Origin: an uncultured SAR86 cluster bacterium
GTDB lineage: Bacteria > Pseudomonadota > Gammaproteobacteria > Magnimaribacterales > AG-339-G14
NCBI GenBank assembly: GCA_902616715.1
Contig: CACMTR010000004.1
Span: forward strand, 64,028 to 117,052
Length of the DNA: 53,025 bases
Direction of reading: 5' to 3'
Positions 25,487 through 34,187 of the stretch are shown piece after piece. A program made the position numbers and the translations under genes. The notes below the pieces were generated by a model. It was not told the DNA's origin. It saw only the letters and a program-made list of their open reading frames with translations, and made no database searches. Every line of letters starts with the position of its first letter. The stretch's first letter is position 1.

Positions 25487-27559
25487 TTAGTTCAAAGTTC
25501 TTCTTTTTATATAATTATCTATTGGTCTTCCTAAAGAGCCCAAGCCTTTTAATTCAAAGTAAATTCTAAAACTTTCCTGATTATAGTCATCGTAAATACT
25601 TTCATTTAAAACTTTTATCCAATCAAGTTCCTTAGAATGAATTAAGGCCATACCCAATTTTAGACCTGGATTTTCATATTCTAAACCCAAAACTAAATTG
25701 GTCAGATTAGAATTTTCAATGTCGTAAATAATCTTTGAGCTGAAATTGTATTTATAATTTCCATTAAACCGAAACTCAGCATTTAATTGGTTAAGCTTTT
25801 TTTTAGTAGAATCATTTAAAAGATATGAATTAATATTTTCCGCCCAAAAATAATTTAGTACGAAAGAGGAGACAGAAAGATTTTTTTTAAAATTTAAACT
25901 TAATGTATTAAAGTCTCTTTCTTCATTTATTTTCAGGTTTAAATTAAGTGTGGACTTTTTATCAGGAAGATAGCTAAGGTCTAAGTTATATGGCTCTGGA
26001 AGAATAAATGTTTTGTCTAAAATTCTAATTCCTTTTGTACTACTAATTTTTTTTGAAAAATTAAATTTCAGAAACTTTCGTTTTGAGTCATAAATTTCAT
26101 TCGTCCAACCTAAAATAAGATCTTTTTTTTCTGGTAGGAAATTTTTACCAATCAAATTGTTAATTAAAAAACTATTTTGAAGCATGGAGATTCCAGAATT
26201 AATTAAAGGAATGTCGTTTTGGTTTTTTTGAGGTGAAAATGAAAATAAAAGATAAGGTTTTAAAAAACTAACATTAGATATATTTTTCTTAATAAAATTT
26301 TTAGAAAACTTCAATTTAAGTTCTGGTTGAATTCTTTCTATAGAAGATGTTTCTAAATTAAATTTACTGAGATTAATTTTTGCTGATACTTCAGTAAGAA
26401 AAGAGTTTCTATAAGTTGAATAATTCAAATATGGAGAGACATGGTAACTATCAAGTTTTTCTTTTTCATTATCTTTGAAAGCTCCTCCTTTTCTATAAAA
26501 AGAAAGATAAGAATTTATTCCATAATTAAAGAATTTATTTTTTTCAAACCAAGATAACTCTAGTTTTGGTAATTCTTGAAATTGATTCACCCCTAGAGGG
26601 TTTACTATTTTAAAAGCATTAACTTTCAAAACAGCTTTATGTTTGTTCGAAAAATTAGAAATAATAAATTGCTGAGGTGCATAGAGAGTTTTTGAGGTTC
26701 CATTAAAATCCCCTCCAAAGTCATTTAAAAAGAATGTGTCACTTACATTTGCATATTTAATTTCAAGAAAAGAATTTTTGTTAAATGTCTGAGAGTGGAT
26801 TAAGTTGAAAGACCAACGAAAAGAATTTTTATTGTAATTGTCTTTATATTCTTCGTCATTAGTTAAAATAGAGCTATTTATAACGCCATTAAAGGTATTG
26901 GTCAGATAACGGAATTCATTAGATATTCCAAAACCTCTTTTTGAAATATATCTTGGTTCTAATGTCGCATCTAAATTTTTTTTTAGATTGAGATAATAAG
27001 GAATTGATGCATCTATTCCTGATTTATTTGAAATGTTAATTTCAGGTAGTAAAAAGCCGCTTCTTCTCTCAGATGAAGCTGGAAATGAACCTTTTGGCCA
27101 TGCGCCAATTGTCTTGCCAAGAACCTTTAATTTTGCATTTTTAAAATTAACCGATTCGGAATCCTCACTAAAAGAAATTTCTGATGCTTCGACCCACCAA
27201 ATTTTTTCAAAACATGGACAAAGAGAAAAACTTACGTCATTAAAAGTAACATTTTCGTTAGAAAAATTTAATCTTTCAGCTTCACCCCAAAAATTGTTTT
27301 CCTCAACTAAAAAAGAAAGAGATTCAGAATAGCCTTTTTGATTTTGTTGATCTAATACAAATTTTTCAGTTGTAATCGATAAATTATCAATCTGAATTGA
27401 AACAGAGTTTTCTAAGACTAAGTTTTCTTCTAAATTTGAAGATATTTTCCCTGCAGAGTAATTTATTTTTTGACCAAAACTAAGACTTCCTACAATAATC
27501 AATAAGAAGGGGAAATAATATCTTGATATTAAAAATATTTTTTTGGAAAAATTAAACAT
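25487..27559 (-). CDS. lptD: LPS-assembly protein LptD
   Basis: Outer-membrane barrel that, with LptE, inserts lipopolysaccharide into the outer leaflet. 690 residues, somewhat shorter than the 784 of E. coli. Seen: signal peptide with FLLIIVGSLSFG, an OstA/LptA-like N-terminal jellyroll (about 30-150), then the LptD barrel with ERRSGFLLPEI, DATLEPRYISKRGFGISNEFRYL and many alternating beta strands to the C-terminus. The only cysteines are Cys114 and Cys116 (LCPCF); the C-terminal Cys-Cys pair that forms the interdomain disulfides in E. coli is absent. First gene of the surA-pdxA-ksgA-apaH block. Confidence 0.94.
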   Translation of the reverse strand: MFNFSKKIFLISRYYFPFLLIIVGSLSFGQKINYSAGKISSNLEENLVLENSVSIQIDNLSITTEKFVLDQQNQKGYSESLSFLVEENNFWGEAERLNFSNENVTFNDVSFSLCPCFEKIWWVEASEISFSEDSESVNFKNAKLKVLGKTIGAWPKGSFPASSERRSGFLLPEINISNKSGIDASIPYYLNLKKNLDATLEPRYISKRGFGISNEFRYLTNTFNGVINSSILTNDEEYKDNYNKNSFRWSFNLIHSQTFNKNSFLEIKYANVSDTFFLNDFGGDFNGTSKTLYAPQQFIISNFSNKHKAVLKVNAFKIVNPLGVNQFQELPKLELSWFEKNKFFNYGINSYLSFYRKGGAFKDNEKEKLDSYHVSPYLNYSTYRNSFLTEVSAKINLSKFNLETSSIERIQPELKLKFSKNFIKKNISNVSFLKPYLLFSFSPQKNQNDIPLINSGISMLQNSFLINNLIGKNFLPEKKDLILGWTNEIYDSKRKFLKFNFSKKISSTKGIRILDKTFILPEPYNLDLSYLPDKKSTLNLNLKINEERDFNTLSLNFKKNLSVSSFVLNYFWAENINSYLLNDSTKKKLNQLNAEFRFNGNYKYNFSSKIIYDIENSNLTNLVLGLEYENPGLKLGMALIHSKELDWIKVLNESIYDDYNQESFRIYFELKGLGSLGRPIDNYIKRRTLN

Positions 27560-27628
27560 AATTAAATTACGTTTGTAATGATATTAGATGCTATTGGAGG
27601 TTAAAATACAATTTTAATAGGAGATTAA
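27560..27628. promoter_or_regulatory. Divergent promoter region lptD / SDR
   Basis: These 69 bases separate lptD (minus) from the SDR gene (plus). A good SD (TAGGAG) sits upstream of the SDR ATG. No clear -35/-10 pair with standard spacing was found for either strand, so only the arrangement supports promoters here. Confidence 0.35.
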
Positions 27629-28489
27629 ATGACAAAATTAACCAATAAAACTTTATTCGTTTCAGGGGCAAGCAGAGGAATTGGTTTGGCGATTGCCAAA
27701 AGAGCTGCTGCTGATGGAGCAAATATAATTCTTGCAGCAAAGACTGCAGAACCTCATCCGAAATTACCGGGGACGATTTATACAGCCGCCGAAGAAATAG
27801 AAAGTGTTGGAGGAAAGGCGTTTCCTGTAATTTGTGACATTAGATCAGAAGAGCAAGTAGATAATGCTGTTTCTTCTGGAGCAGAGCATTTTGGTGGCAT
27901 AGATATTTGTATAAATAATGCTAGCGCCATACAGCTAACGAGTACGTTGCAGACTGACATGAAGAGATATGATTTGATGAATCAAATCAATGCTAGAGGA
28001 ACTTTTTTAACTTCAAAAAAATGCTTACCCTTTTTATTGAAAGCTGAAAATCCTCACATACTTAATCTTTCTCCGCCACTGGACATGAAGCCTCATTGGT
28101 TCTCAAATCATGTTGCATACACTATTGCTAAATTTGGAATGAGTTTATGTGTTTTAGGGATGGCAGAAGAATTCAAAGAGCAGGGAGTAGCAGTAAATGC
28201 ATTATGGCCAAGAACTGCAATAGCTACTGCAGCTGTAAAGAATGTTTTAGGAGGAGATGAAATGTCACAAATTTCAAGGACTCCTGAAATTATGGCAGAT
28301 GCGGCACATGTCATCCTTACAAAAAATTCTAAAGAATTTTCTGGAAACTTTTGCATCGATGATAATTTGCTTGCAGATAACGGAGTTAAAGACTTTTCTA
28401 AGTACGCATCGGTCCCGTTTGATCAATTAGCTCCAGATTTTTTTGTCCCAGAAGATATTCCAGCTCCAGAAGAAGCAAAAAATAGTTAG
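27629..28489 (+). CDS. HSDL2-like short-chain dehydrogenase
   Basis: 286-residue SDR of the hydroxysteroid-dehydrogenase-like-2 type. Seen: cofactor loop SGASRGIGLAIAKRAA near 11-26, the AAKTAEPHPKLPGTI segment near 36-50 typical of this subgroup, NNASAI near 97-102, the catalytic YTIAKFG and a short ALWPRTAIATAAVKN lid. The mammalian counterpart also has an SCP2 lipid-binding domain, not present here. It lies between lptD and amgK, which are adjacent in Pseudomonas, so it looks inserted or recruited. Substrate unknown. Confidence 0.85.
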   Translation: MTKLTNKTLFVSGASRGIGLAIAKRAAADGANIILAAKTAEPHPKLPGTIYTAAEEIESVGGKAFPVICDIRSEEQVDNAVSSGAEHFGGIDICINNASAIQLTSTLQTDMKRYDLMNQINARGTFLTSKKCLPFLLKAENPHILNLSPPLDMKPHWFSNHVAYTIAKFGMSLCVLGMAEEFKEQGVAVNALWPRTAIATAAVKNVLGGDEMSQISRTPEIMADAAHVILTKNSKEFSGNFCIDDNLLADNGVKDFSKYASVPFDQLAPDFFVPEDIPAPEEAKNS

Positions 28490-28498
28490 GATGATTTT

Positions 28499-29515
28499 TT
28501 GAGTCAGGAGATATCTGTTCCTCAAAATGATTGGCTTTCAAAGTCCTTTAAAGATAATGGGTTTGGAAATATAACTTCTACCTCACAATTAAGAATCGAA
28601 TCTAGCCAAAGAGAATTTTTTAGGGTCAAGTCTAAACAAAACTCTTTAATTTTAATGGTCGTGCCAGCAGGCATTGACGAAAGTGTTTCTTTGTTTGTGT
28701 CGAAAGGTAAATTTTTAAAAAAAAATAAAGTTAATGTTCCGGAGATTTTTTCATATGATGAAAGCTTAGGGTTAATTCTTGTTGAAGATTTTGGAGACAC
28801 TCTTTATCAATTCAATTTAGAAGATTCTCCTGATTTATATTATGAACAGGCGATAGATGAATTAATTAAGATTCAATCATCAGATAAAGATGATATTTTT
28901 TTTAAATCCTTAAATAAAGAAATTTTTATTATGAATTGGGAATTGTTTGAAAAAAATTTTTATAAAAATTTTCTTGCTATGTCAGACGATAAAATTCTTA
29001 ACGAAATTAAAAAAAATTATGATCTTGTATGTAATCAACTCGAAACTCAGCCTAAAGTAGTTTGCCATTACGATTATGAGTGTAGGAATTTAATTTTTAC
29101 TAGCACAAAGAAAGCGGGAATTTTAGATTTTCAAGACGCTTTAATAGGACCTATAGGTTTAGATCTTGCTTCTCTATTTAAGGATCTTTATTACGATTGG
29201 TCTGAAGAAAAAATTCATAGTTGGTATAGAACTTACATCACAAAAGCAAAAAAAAAGTTAGGTTTAGAACTAAGCTTTGAATTACTTGTCAAATTTATTG
29301 ATTTTGCAAGCATTCAAAGACAAATAAGAATTCTAGGAAAGTTGTCTCAAGTTTACCAACAGCTAGATAGAAGGGAACGCATTAAAGATTTTCCCAGATT
29401 ACTAAATTATCTGGTTGAAACGTCTTCACGATATGCAGAACTCAAGAATATGACTTTTGCTATAAGTTCTTTACAAGACACTCTTAACAAGAAAATGGAC
29501 AAAATTTTTTCGTGA
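28499..29515 (+). CDS. amgK: AmgK-type anomeric sugar kinase (cell-wall recycling)
   Basis: Kinase of the aminoglycoside-phosphotransferase fold that in Pseudomonas phosphorylates the anomeric hydroxyl of N-acetylmuramate or N-acetylglucosamine released from peptidoglycan. 338 residues. Seen: SSQREFFRV near 35-43, VEDFGDTLYQ near 95-104, catalytic CHYDYECRNLIF and metal motif GILDFQDALIGPIGLDLASLFKD. Starts with TTG at 28499; the nearby ATG at 28491 is closed at once by a stop. Ends in a four-base GTGA overlap with murU, and lies near lptD as in Pseudomonas. Confidence 0.88.
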   Translation: MSQEISVPQNDWLSKSFKDNGFGNITSTSQLRIESSQREFFRVKSKQNSLILMVVPAGIDESVSLFVSKGKFLKKNKVNVPEIFSYDESLGLILVEDFGDTLYQFNLEDSPDLYYEQAIDELIKIQSSDKDDIFFKSLNKEIFIMNWELFEKNFYKNFLAMSDDKILNEIKKNYDLVCNQLETQPKVVCHYDYECRNLIFTSTKKAGILDFQDALIGPIGLDLASLFKDLYYDWSEEKIHSWYRTYITKAKKKLGLELSFELLVKFIDFASIQRQIRILGKLSQVYQQLDRRERIKDFPRLLNYLVETSSRYAELKNMTFAISSLQDTLNKKMDKIFS

Positions 29516-30177
29516 AAGCTTTTATTTTGGCTGCTGGTAAAGGAGAGAGGTTAAAGCCACTGACCAATAATACTCCTAAACCATTGATTCCGATCAAAGG
29601 GAAACCTTTACTTGAATGGAATTTACTAAAGCTAAAAAGTGCTGGAATAACAGACGTTGTAATCAATTTACACTATTTAGGAGATGAAATAATAAATTAT
29701 TTTGGAGATGGAAGAAATTTGAATTTGAATATTCAGTACTCTATGGAACAGAATTTGTTAGGCACTGGTGGAGCTTTGATTCAAGGAAAATCTTTTTTGG
29801 ACGATTCACCATTTATTTTACTTAGTGGCGATTTATGGACAAATTATCCTTTTAGCAGACTGGTTACAAAAGACTTAGAAAGCAAAGCTCATTTGGTGTT
29901 AATAAAAGATCAAAACAAACCTAAGGGGGATTTTAATTTGGCTAATTCTAAAATAAGTACAGATATAAAAAATAATGAATTTACTTATTCAGGTATCTCA
30001 TTGATTGACCCATCTATTATTCCAAATGAGGAACCGACTTCTAAAGAGTTATGGAAAGATATTCTGGAGTCTCATGTCAAACAAAAACAACTTACCGGCG
30101 AAGTTTTTCATGGCCTTGTAAAAAATATAAACAATTCTATCGACCTCGAACAATTAGACGTTGCAATCACTGAATAG
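29512..30177 (+). CDS. murU: N-acetylmuramate-1-phosphate uridylyltransferase
   Basis: Converts MurNAc-1-phosphate and UTP to UDP-MurNAc, allowing muropeptide sugars to bypass de novo synthesis (the route that gives intrinsic fosfomycin tolerance in Pseudomonas). 221 residues with a nucleotidyltransferase fold: FILAAGKGERLKPLTNNTPK near 4-23, GKPLLEWNL near 29-37, NLHYLGDEI near 54-62, GTGGALI near 85-91 and LLSGDLWTNYP near 102-112. GTG start overlapping the amgK stop. Assignment over other sugar-1-phosphate nucleotidyltransferases rests mainly on the amgK partner. Confidence 0.9.
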   Translation: MKAFILAAGKGERLKPLTNNTPKPLIPIKGKPLLEWNLLKLKSAGITDVVINLHYLGDEIINYFGDGRNLNLNIQYSMEQNLLGTGGALIQGKSFLDDSPFILLSGDLWTNYPFSRLVTKDLESKAHLVLIKDQNKPKGDFNLANSKISTDIKNNEFTYSGISLIDPSIIPNEEPTSKELWKDILESHVKQKQLTGEVFHGLVKNINNSIDLEQLDVAITE

Positions 30178-30189
30178 TAAAATTTCAAA

Positions 30190-30858
30190 ATGTCAAAACA
30201 ATCGAACATAATTGCGCCATCCATTTTATCTGCAGATTTCTCAAGACTGGGAGAAGAAGTTTCGGAAGTTTTAGATGCCGGAGCAGATTGGATTCATTTC
30301 GATGTTATGGACAATCATTTTGTTCCTAATTTAACTGTCGGACCTATGGTATGTAAATCATTGCGAGATAATGATATTTCATGTCCCATTGATGTGCATT
30401 TGATGGTTCAACCAGTTGATGATTTAATAAAAATGTTTGCTGATTCCGGAGCAACATCAATAACTTTCCATCCAGAAGCTTCGAAGGATACCGAAAAATC
30501 TTTAACATTAATTGAAGATTTGGGATGTAAACCGGGTTTAGTTTTAAATCCAGATATTTCACTTGATGTTATAAACCCATATTTAGAAAACCTCTATATG
30601 GTTTTACTTATGAGTGTATTTCCGGGATTTGGTGGTCAAAAATTTATCCCTGAGGTGCTAGATAAGATAAAAAATCTAAGAACATTAATAGATAAAAAAA
30701 GTATTGAGACACGATTGGAAATTGATGGTGGAGTAAATTCAGATAATATTTCTGAAATTTCCAAAGCTGGTGCTGATACTTTTGTTGCTGGATCTGCCAT
30801 TTTTAATGTTGAAAACTACTCCGATGCTATTAAAAACTTTAGGAATAATTTTTCTTAA
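30190..30858 (+). CDS. rpe: Ribulose-phosphate 3-epimerase
   Basis: Interconverts ribulose 5-phosphate and xylulose 5-phosphate. 222 residues, TIM barrel. Seen: IAPSILSADFSRLGEE near 8-23, HFDVMDNHFVPNLTVGP near 36-52, DVHLMV near 68-73, LVLNPDIS near 117-124, EIDGGVNSDN and VAGSAIF. One oddity: the usual SVNPGFGGQ loop reads SVFPGFGGQ, with Phe144 for Asn. In relatives rpe is followed by gph and trpE; here gph is missing and a secreted DUF192 gene overlaps the rpe 3' end by 35 bases. Confidence 0.96.
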   Translation: MSKQSNIIAPSILSADFSRLGEEVSEVLDAGADWIHFDVMDNHFVPNLTVGPMVCKSLRDNDISCPIDVHLMVQPVDDLIKMFADSGATSITFHPEASKDTEKSLTLIEDLGCKPGLVLNPDISLDVINPYLENLYMVLLMSVFPGFGGQKFIPEVLDKIKNLRTLIDKKSIETRLEIDGGVNSDNISEISKAGADTFVAGSAIFNVENYSDAIKNFRNNFS

Positions 30859-31234
30859 TTTTAATTTCAATATAATTTTTGCTAACGAAACAGATAGCAT
30901 TAAATGTTTTGATGGATTTTCCTATGAAAATAATTCAAAAAGCTGTATCAAATTTTTGACAAACGAAAATGAAAGAAAAAAAGGTCTTATGTTCCAAAAA
31001 AGCTTAGAGCCATATCATGAACTTCATTTTTTATGGAATGATTCAAAATATAGATGCATGTGGATGAAAAATACCAGTATCCCAATCGATATACTTTTTA
31101 TCGATGGAAAAAATAACTATATTCTTGAAAAAGGAAAGCCTTTTTCTAAGAAAAAAATTTGTCACGAAGCGAAAGTTGTTATCGAAGCTAATAAGGGTGA
31201 ATTAGCAAAAAAATATGCTTTACTTTATGAATAA
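30824..31234 (+). CDS. Secreted DUF192 family protein
   Basis: 136-residue member of DUF192 (COG1430), small exported proteins of unknown function. From the start at 30824 the protein opens with MLLKTLGIIFLNFN and a hydrophobic stretch ending IIFA/NET, a plausible signal peptide, then the DUF192 core with ERKKGLMFQKSL and the hallmark CMWMKNTSIPIDILFID. Earlier in-frame starts (from 30770) would place a Leu-rich extension inside rpe and spoil the signal peptide. It overlaps rpe by 35 bases and lies 12 bases before trpE, the slot where gph occurs in Pseudomonas. Confidence 0.85.
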   Translation: MLLKTLGIIFLNFNFNIIFANETDSIKCFDGFSYENNSKSCIKFLTNENERKKGLMFQKSLEPYHELHFLWNDSKYRCMWMKNTSIPIDILFIDGKNNYILEKGKPFSKKKICHEAKVVIEANKGELAKKYALLYE

Positions 31235-31246
31235 GGGATTCAAAAA

Positions 31247-32593
31247 ATGAAAAGAAAAGTGTTTTTTAAAAATATTTCAGGAGAAGGACTTTCTCCATTA
31301 GAGATATATTTAAAATTTCTTGATGAAAATAATTCTTATTTTTTTGAAAGTGTTGAAGGAGGAGAGAAATGGGCTAAGTATTCTATTATTGGCCTTCCAA
31401 CTAAGAACAAGATCAATTTAGGAGAAAATCCTTTAGATGAAATTGATGCCTTCATGAAGTCACACCAAACAGAAAAAATTGAGGGATTACCAGATTTTTC
31501 AGGTGGATTGGTTGGGTTTTTTAGCTACGACACAATCCGACTTATAGAAAATAAACTAAAAGATTCTAAGAAGCCAAAATTAGATTATGACGAGATTTCT
31601 TTAATGATTTCCGATGAAATTATCGTTTATGACAATTATGACAAAAGACTATTTATTATCGTGAACGATTATGAGAAGAATGAAAAAAATGCCTATATAA
31701 GAATCGAAGAGATACTTAAGAAGATTCAATCTCCTTATACTGAAAAAGAACAGTCAAAAAAAAATAACATAAAATTCGTTTCTTCAGTCTCTAAAGAAAA
31801 TTATTTAAAAAACGTTGAAATAATCAAAGACTATATTCTCGAAGGGGATGTAATGCAGGTTGTTTATGGGCAAGAGTTTTCAAGCCCTTTTACTGGCTCT
31901 CCTGTATCTCTGTATAAGGCATTGAGAAAATTAAATCCTTCACCTTATATGTATTTTTTAAAGATTGACGATCTTCATATTGTTGGAGCTTCGCCAGAAA
32001 TTTTGGTGAGACTTCAAAATAATCAAGTAACTGTAAGGCCAATTGCTGGAACGGTTAAGAGAGGAAAAACTGATGCAGAGGATAAAGAGCTTTCGGAAAA
32101 ATTAAGGAACGATGAAAAAGAAATTGCTGAGCATTTAATGCTAATTGACTTAGGAAGGAATGATGTCGGAAGAATAGCTAAAACTGGAAGTGTAAAAACT
32201 ACCGACCAAATGGTCATAGAAAAATATTCTCACGTGATGCATTTGGTTTCTAATGTAATCGGAGATTTAAAAGAAAATCAGTCTGCTATAGACGTTTTAA
32301 AAGCCACACTTCCAGCAGGAACTTTGTCTGGTGCGCCGAAAGTAAGAGCTATGGAGATTATTGACGAATTGGAGCCTGACCGTCGAGGTATTTATGGAGG
32401 CGCTATCGGATATTTATCTTGGACAGGAAATATGGATACGGCAATTGCAATTAGAACTGCTGTTATAAAAAATGACATCATAAAAGTAAGGGCCGGAGGC
32501 GGAATTGTTCATGATTCTGATCCTGAGTCTGAATACCAGGAGTCTTTAAATAAAGCTCAATCTATTTTTAATGCCATAGAGGAGATGGATTGA
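31247..32593 (+). CDS. trpE: Anthranilate synthase component I
   Basis: Converts chorismate to anthranilate using ammonia delivered by TrpG. 448 residues, somewhat shorter than the usual 490-520. Seen: the tryptophan feedback-site region FFESVEGGEKWAKYSIIG near 33-50, FSGGLVGFFSYD near 84-95, then the chorismate-binding core with SPYMYFLKI, IVGASPEILVR, PIAGTVKRGKT, LIDLGRNDVGRIA, ATLPAGTLSGAPKVRAMEII and GIYGGAIGY. There is no leader peptide or attenuator upstream; only 12 bases separate it from the DUF192 gene. First of trpEGDC. Confidence 0.96.
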   Translation: MKRKVFFKNISGEGLSPLEIYLKFLDENNSYFFESVEGGEKWAKYSIIGLPTKNKINLGENPLDEIDAFMKSHQTEKIEGLPDFSGGLVGFFSYDTIRLIENKLKDSKKPKLDYDEISLMISDEIIVYDNYDKRLFIIVNDYEKNEKNAYIRIEEILKKIQSPYTEKEQSKKNNIKFVSSVSKENYLKNVEIIKDYILEGDVMQVVYGQEFSSPFTGSPVSLYKALRKLNPSPYMYFLKIDDLHIVGASPEILVRLQNNQVTVRPIAGTVKRGKTDAEDKELSEKLRNDEKEIAEHLMLIDLGRNDVGRIAKTGSVKTTDQMVIEKYSHVMHLVSNVIGDLKENQSAIDVLKATLPAGTLSGAPKVRAMEIIDELEPDRRGIYGGAIGYLSWTGNMDTAIAIRTAVIKNDIIKVRAGGGIVHDSDPESEYQESLNKAQSIFNAIEEMD

Positions 32594-33159
32594 TGTTATT
32601 GATGATTGATAACTATGATTCTTTTACCTATAACCTTGTTCAATATTTCGGTGAATTAGGTCAAGTGGTAAAAGTGTATCGCAACGATGAAATCTCTATC
32701 GATGAGGCAAGAGAATTAAATCCTGAATATTTAGTTATTTCCCCAGGACCCTGTGCTCCTAAACAAGCTGGAGTTTCTTTGGACTTTATTAAGGCTTTTA
32801 AACATGATCTTCCAATCTTGGGAGTTTGTCTAGGGCACCAAGCTATAGGAGAAGCTTTTGGCGGTAAGATTATTAAATCCCCCAAACCAATGCATGGAAA
32901 GCTTTCAAAAATAGATCATGATTCAAATTTTCTTTTTTCTGAAATAGAAAATAATTTTTTAGTTACTCGTTATCATTCTTTGACTATAGACCCCGATTCT
33001 TTACCAAACGAAATCATAGTTAATGCAAAATCAGAAGATGGAGTCATAATGGGTATTCAACACAGAGAATTAAATATTTCGGGAGTACAATTTCATCCTG
33101 AATCAATAAAAACCGAAAATGGAAAAAAAATCCTCTTGAACTTCCTTAATAGTAAATGA
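32593..33159 (+). CDS. trpG: Anthranilate synthase component II (glutamine amidotransferase)
   Basis: Class I glutaminase subunit supplying ammonia to TrpE. 188 residues. Seen: MIDNYDSFTYNLVQYFGE near the start, SPGPCAPKQAG near 50-60, nucleophile motif GVCLGHQAIGEAFGG near 76-90, and the catalytic His-Glu in FHPESIKTENG near the end. A TTG one codon earlier is possible, but the ATG at 32593 forms a one-base TGATG junction with trpE. No fusion to TrpD, as in Pseudomonas. A p-aminobenzoate synthase role (PabA) may be shared. Confidence 0.95.
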   Translation: MLLMIDNYDSFTYNLVQYFGELGQVVKVYRNDEISIDEARELNPEYLVISPGPCAPKQAGVSLDFIKAFKHDLPILGVCLGHQAIGEAFGGKIIKSPKPMHGKLSKIDHDSNFLFSEIENNFLVTRYHSLTIDPDSLPNEIIVNAKSEDGVIMGIQHRELNISGVQFHPESIKTENGKKILLNFLNSK

Positions 33160-34187
33160 ATTCTCTAGAACTTATTAAAAAAGTTTCTTCAAGTAATTTA
33201 TCTCAGCAAGAAACAGTGACAATCTTTCAGGATATCTTTTTAGGAAAAGTTTCCGATCAAAAAATAGAAGATTTTCTTATTAATCTTACTGAAAAAGGAG
33301 AAACTTCAGATGAATTAACAGGCGCAGTTTTGGCTATGCGAAATTTAAGTGTAAAAGTTAACGTCAAAAATCAAAATAATTTAGTTGATTGCTGCGGTAC
33401 AGGTGGGTTAGGTAAAAGCATGATGAACGTATCTACTTCTGCTGCATTTGTTGCAGCTGCCGCTAAGGTTAAAGTAGCTAAACATGGTAACCGAACAGCG
33501 ACTGGAAAAAGTGGAAGTGCCGATCTCCTGGAAGCTGCAAATTTAAATTTAAATCTCACGCCAGACCAAGTAGCAAAGTGCATAGAGGAAATAGGCATTG
33601 GATTTATTTTTGCCCAAAATTTTCACCCTGGAATGAAATATGTAATGCCCGCAAGGAAAAGAATAGCAAACAAAACAATTTTTAATTTACTTGGACCCCT
33701 TACAAATCCGGCAAGTGCAAAGAGGCAAAGTCTAGGAGTTTATGATTCTAAGTGGATTCTTCCTGTAGCAGAGACTTTAAAAAACCTTGGTGCTCATAAA
33801 GCTTTGGTATTTCATTCCAATGATGGATTAGATGAGATAAGTTCGGCAGACAAAACCTTAGTTGCTGAATTGAATAATGGTAATATCTCAGAATATGAGA
33901 TTGATCCAAAAGCTTTTGATGTTTATCAAAATAATTTGGAGGATTTACAAATAAATTCACCTAGTGATAGCTTGAAGCTCGTTCAAGCAACCCTTCGAAA
34001 TGACGATTTTTTGTCTGGTAAAAATATAACTGCTTTAAATTCTGCTGCGGTAATTTATGTCTCTGGACAGACTAATAACTTTTTACAAGCATTTGAAATT
34101 GCAATGAATGTTTTAGAATCCGGGAAAGCTCAAAAGAAGTTAGATGAATTAATATCTTTTTCAAGAAAATTTGATGAATCAACTTAG
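33156..34187 (+). CDS. trpD: Anthranilate phosphoribosyltransferase
   Basis: Attaches phosphoribosyl from PRPP to anthranilate. 343 residues. Seen: a helical N-terminal domain, the PRPP loop DCCGTGGLGKSMMNVST near 78-94, KHGNRTATGKSGSADLLEA near 109-127, FAQNFHPGMKYV near 152-163, GPLTNPA near 180-186 and DEISSA near 222-227. ATGA overlap with trpG and about 14 bases of overlap with trpC: a tightly coupled operon. Confidence 0.96.
   Translation: MNSLELIKKVSSSNLSQQETVTIFQDIFLGKVSDQKIEDFLINLTEKGETSDELTGAVLAMRNLSVKVNVKNQNNLVDCCGTGGLGKSMMNVSTSAAFVAAAAKVKVAKHGNRTATGKSGSADLLEAANLNLNLTPDQVAKCIEEIGIGFIFAQNFHPGMKYVMPARKRIANKTIFNLLGPLTNPASAKRQSLGVYDSKWILPVAETLKNLGAHKALVFHSNDGLDEISSADKTLVAELNNGNISEYEIDPKAFDVYQNNLEDLQINSPSDSLKLVQATLRNDDFLSGKNITALNSAAVIYVSGQTNNFLQAFEIAMNVLESGKAQKKLDELISFSRKFDEST

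Noticed and set aside
31235-31246. trp leader peptide/attenuator before trpE
   Set aside because: Only 12 bases separate trpE from the preceding gene and no Trp-rich leader ORF is present.
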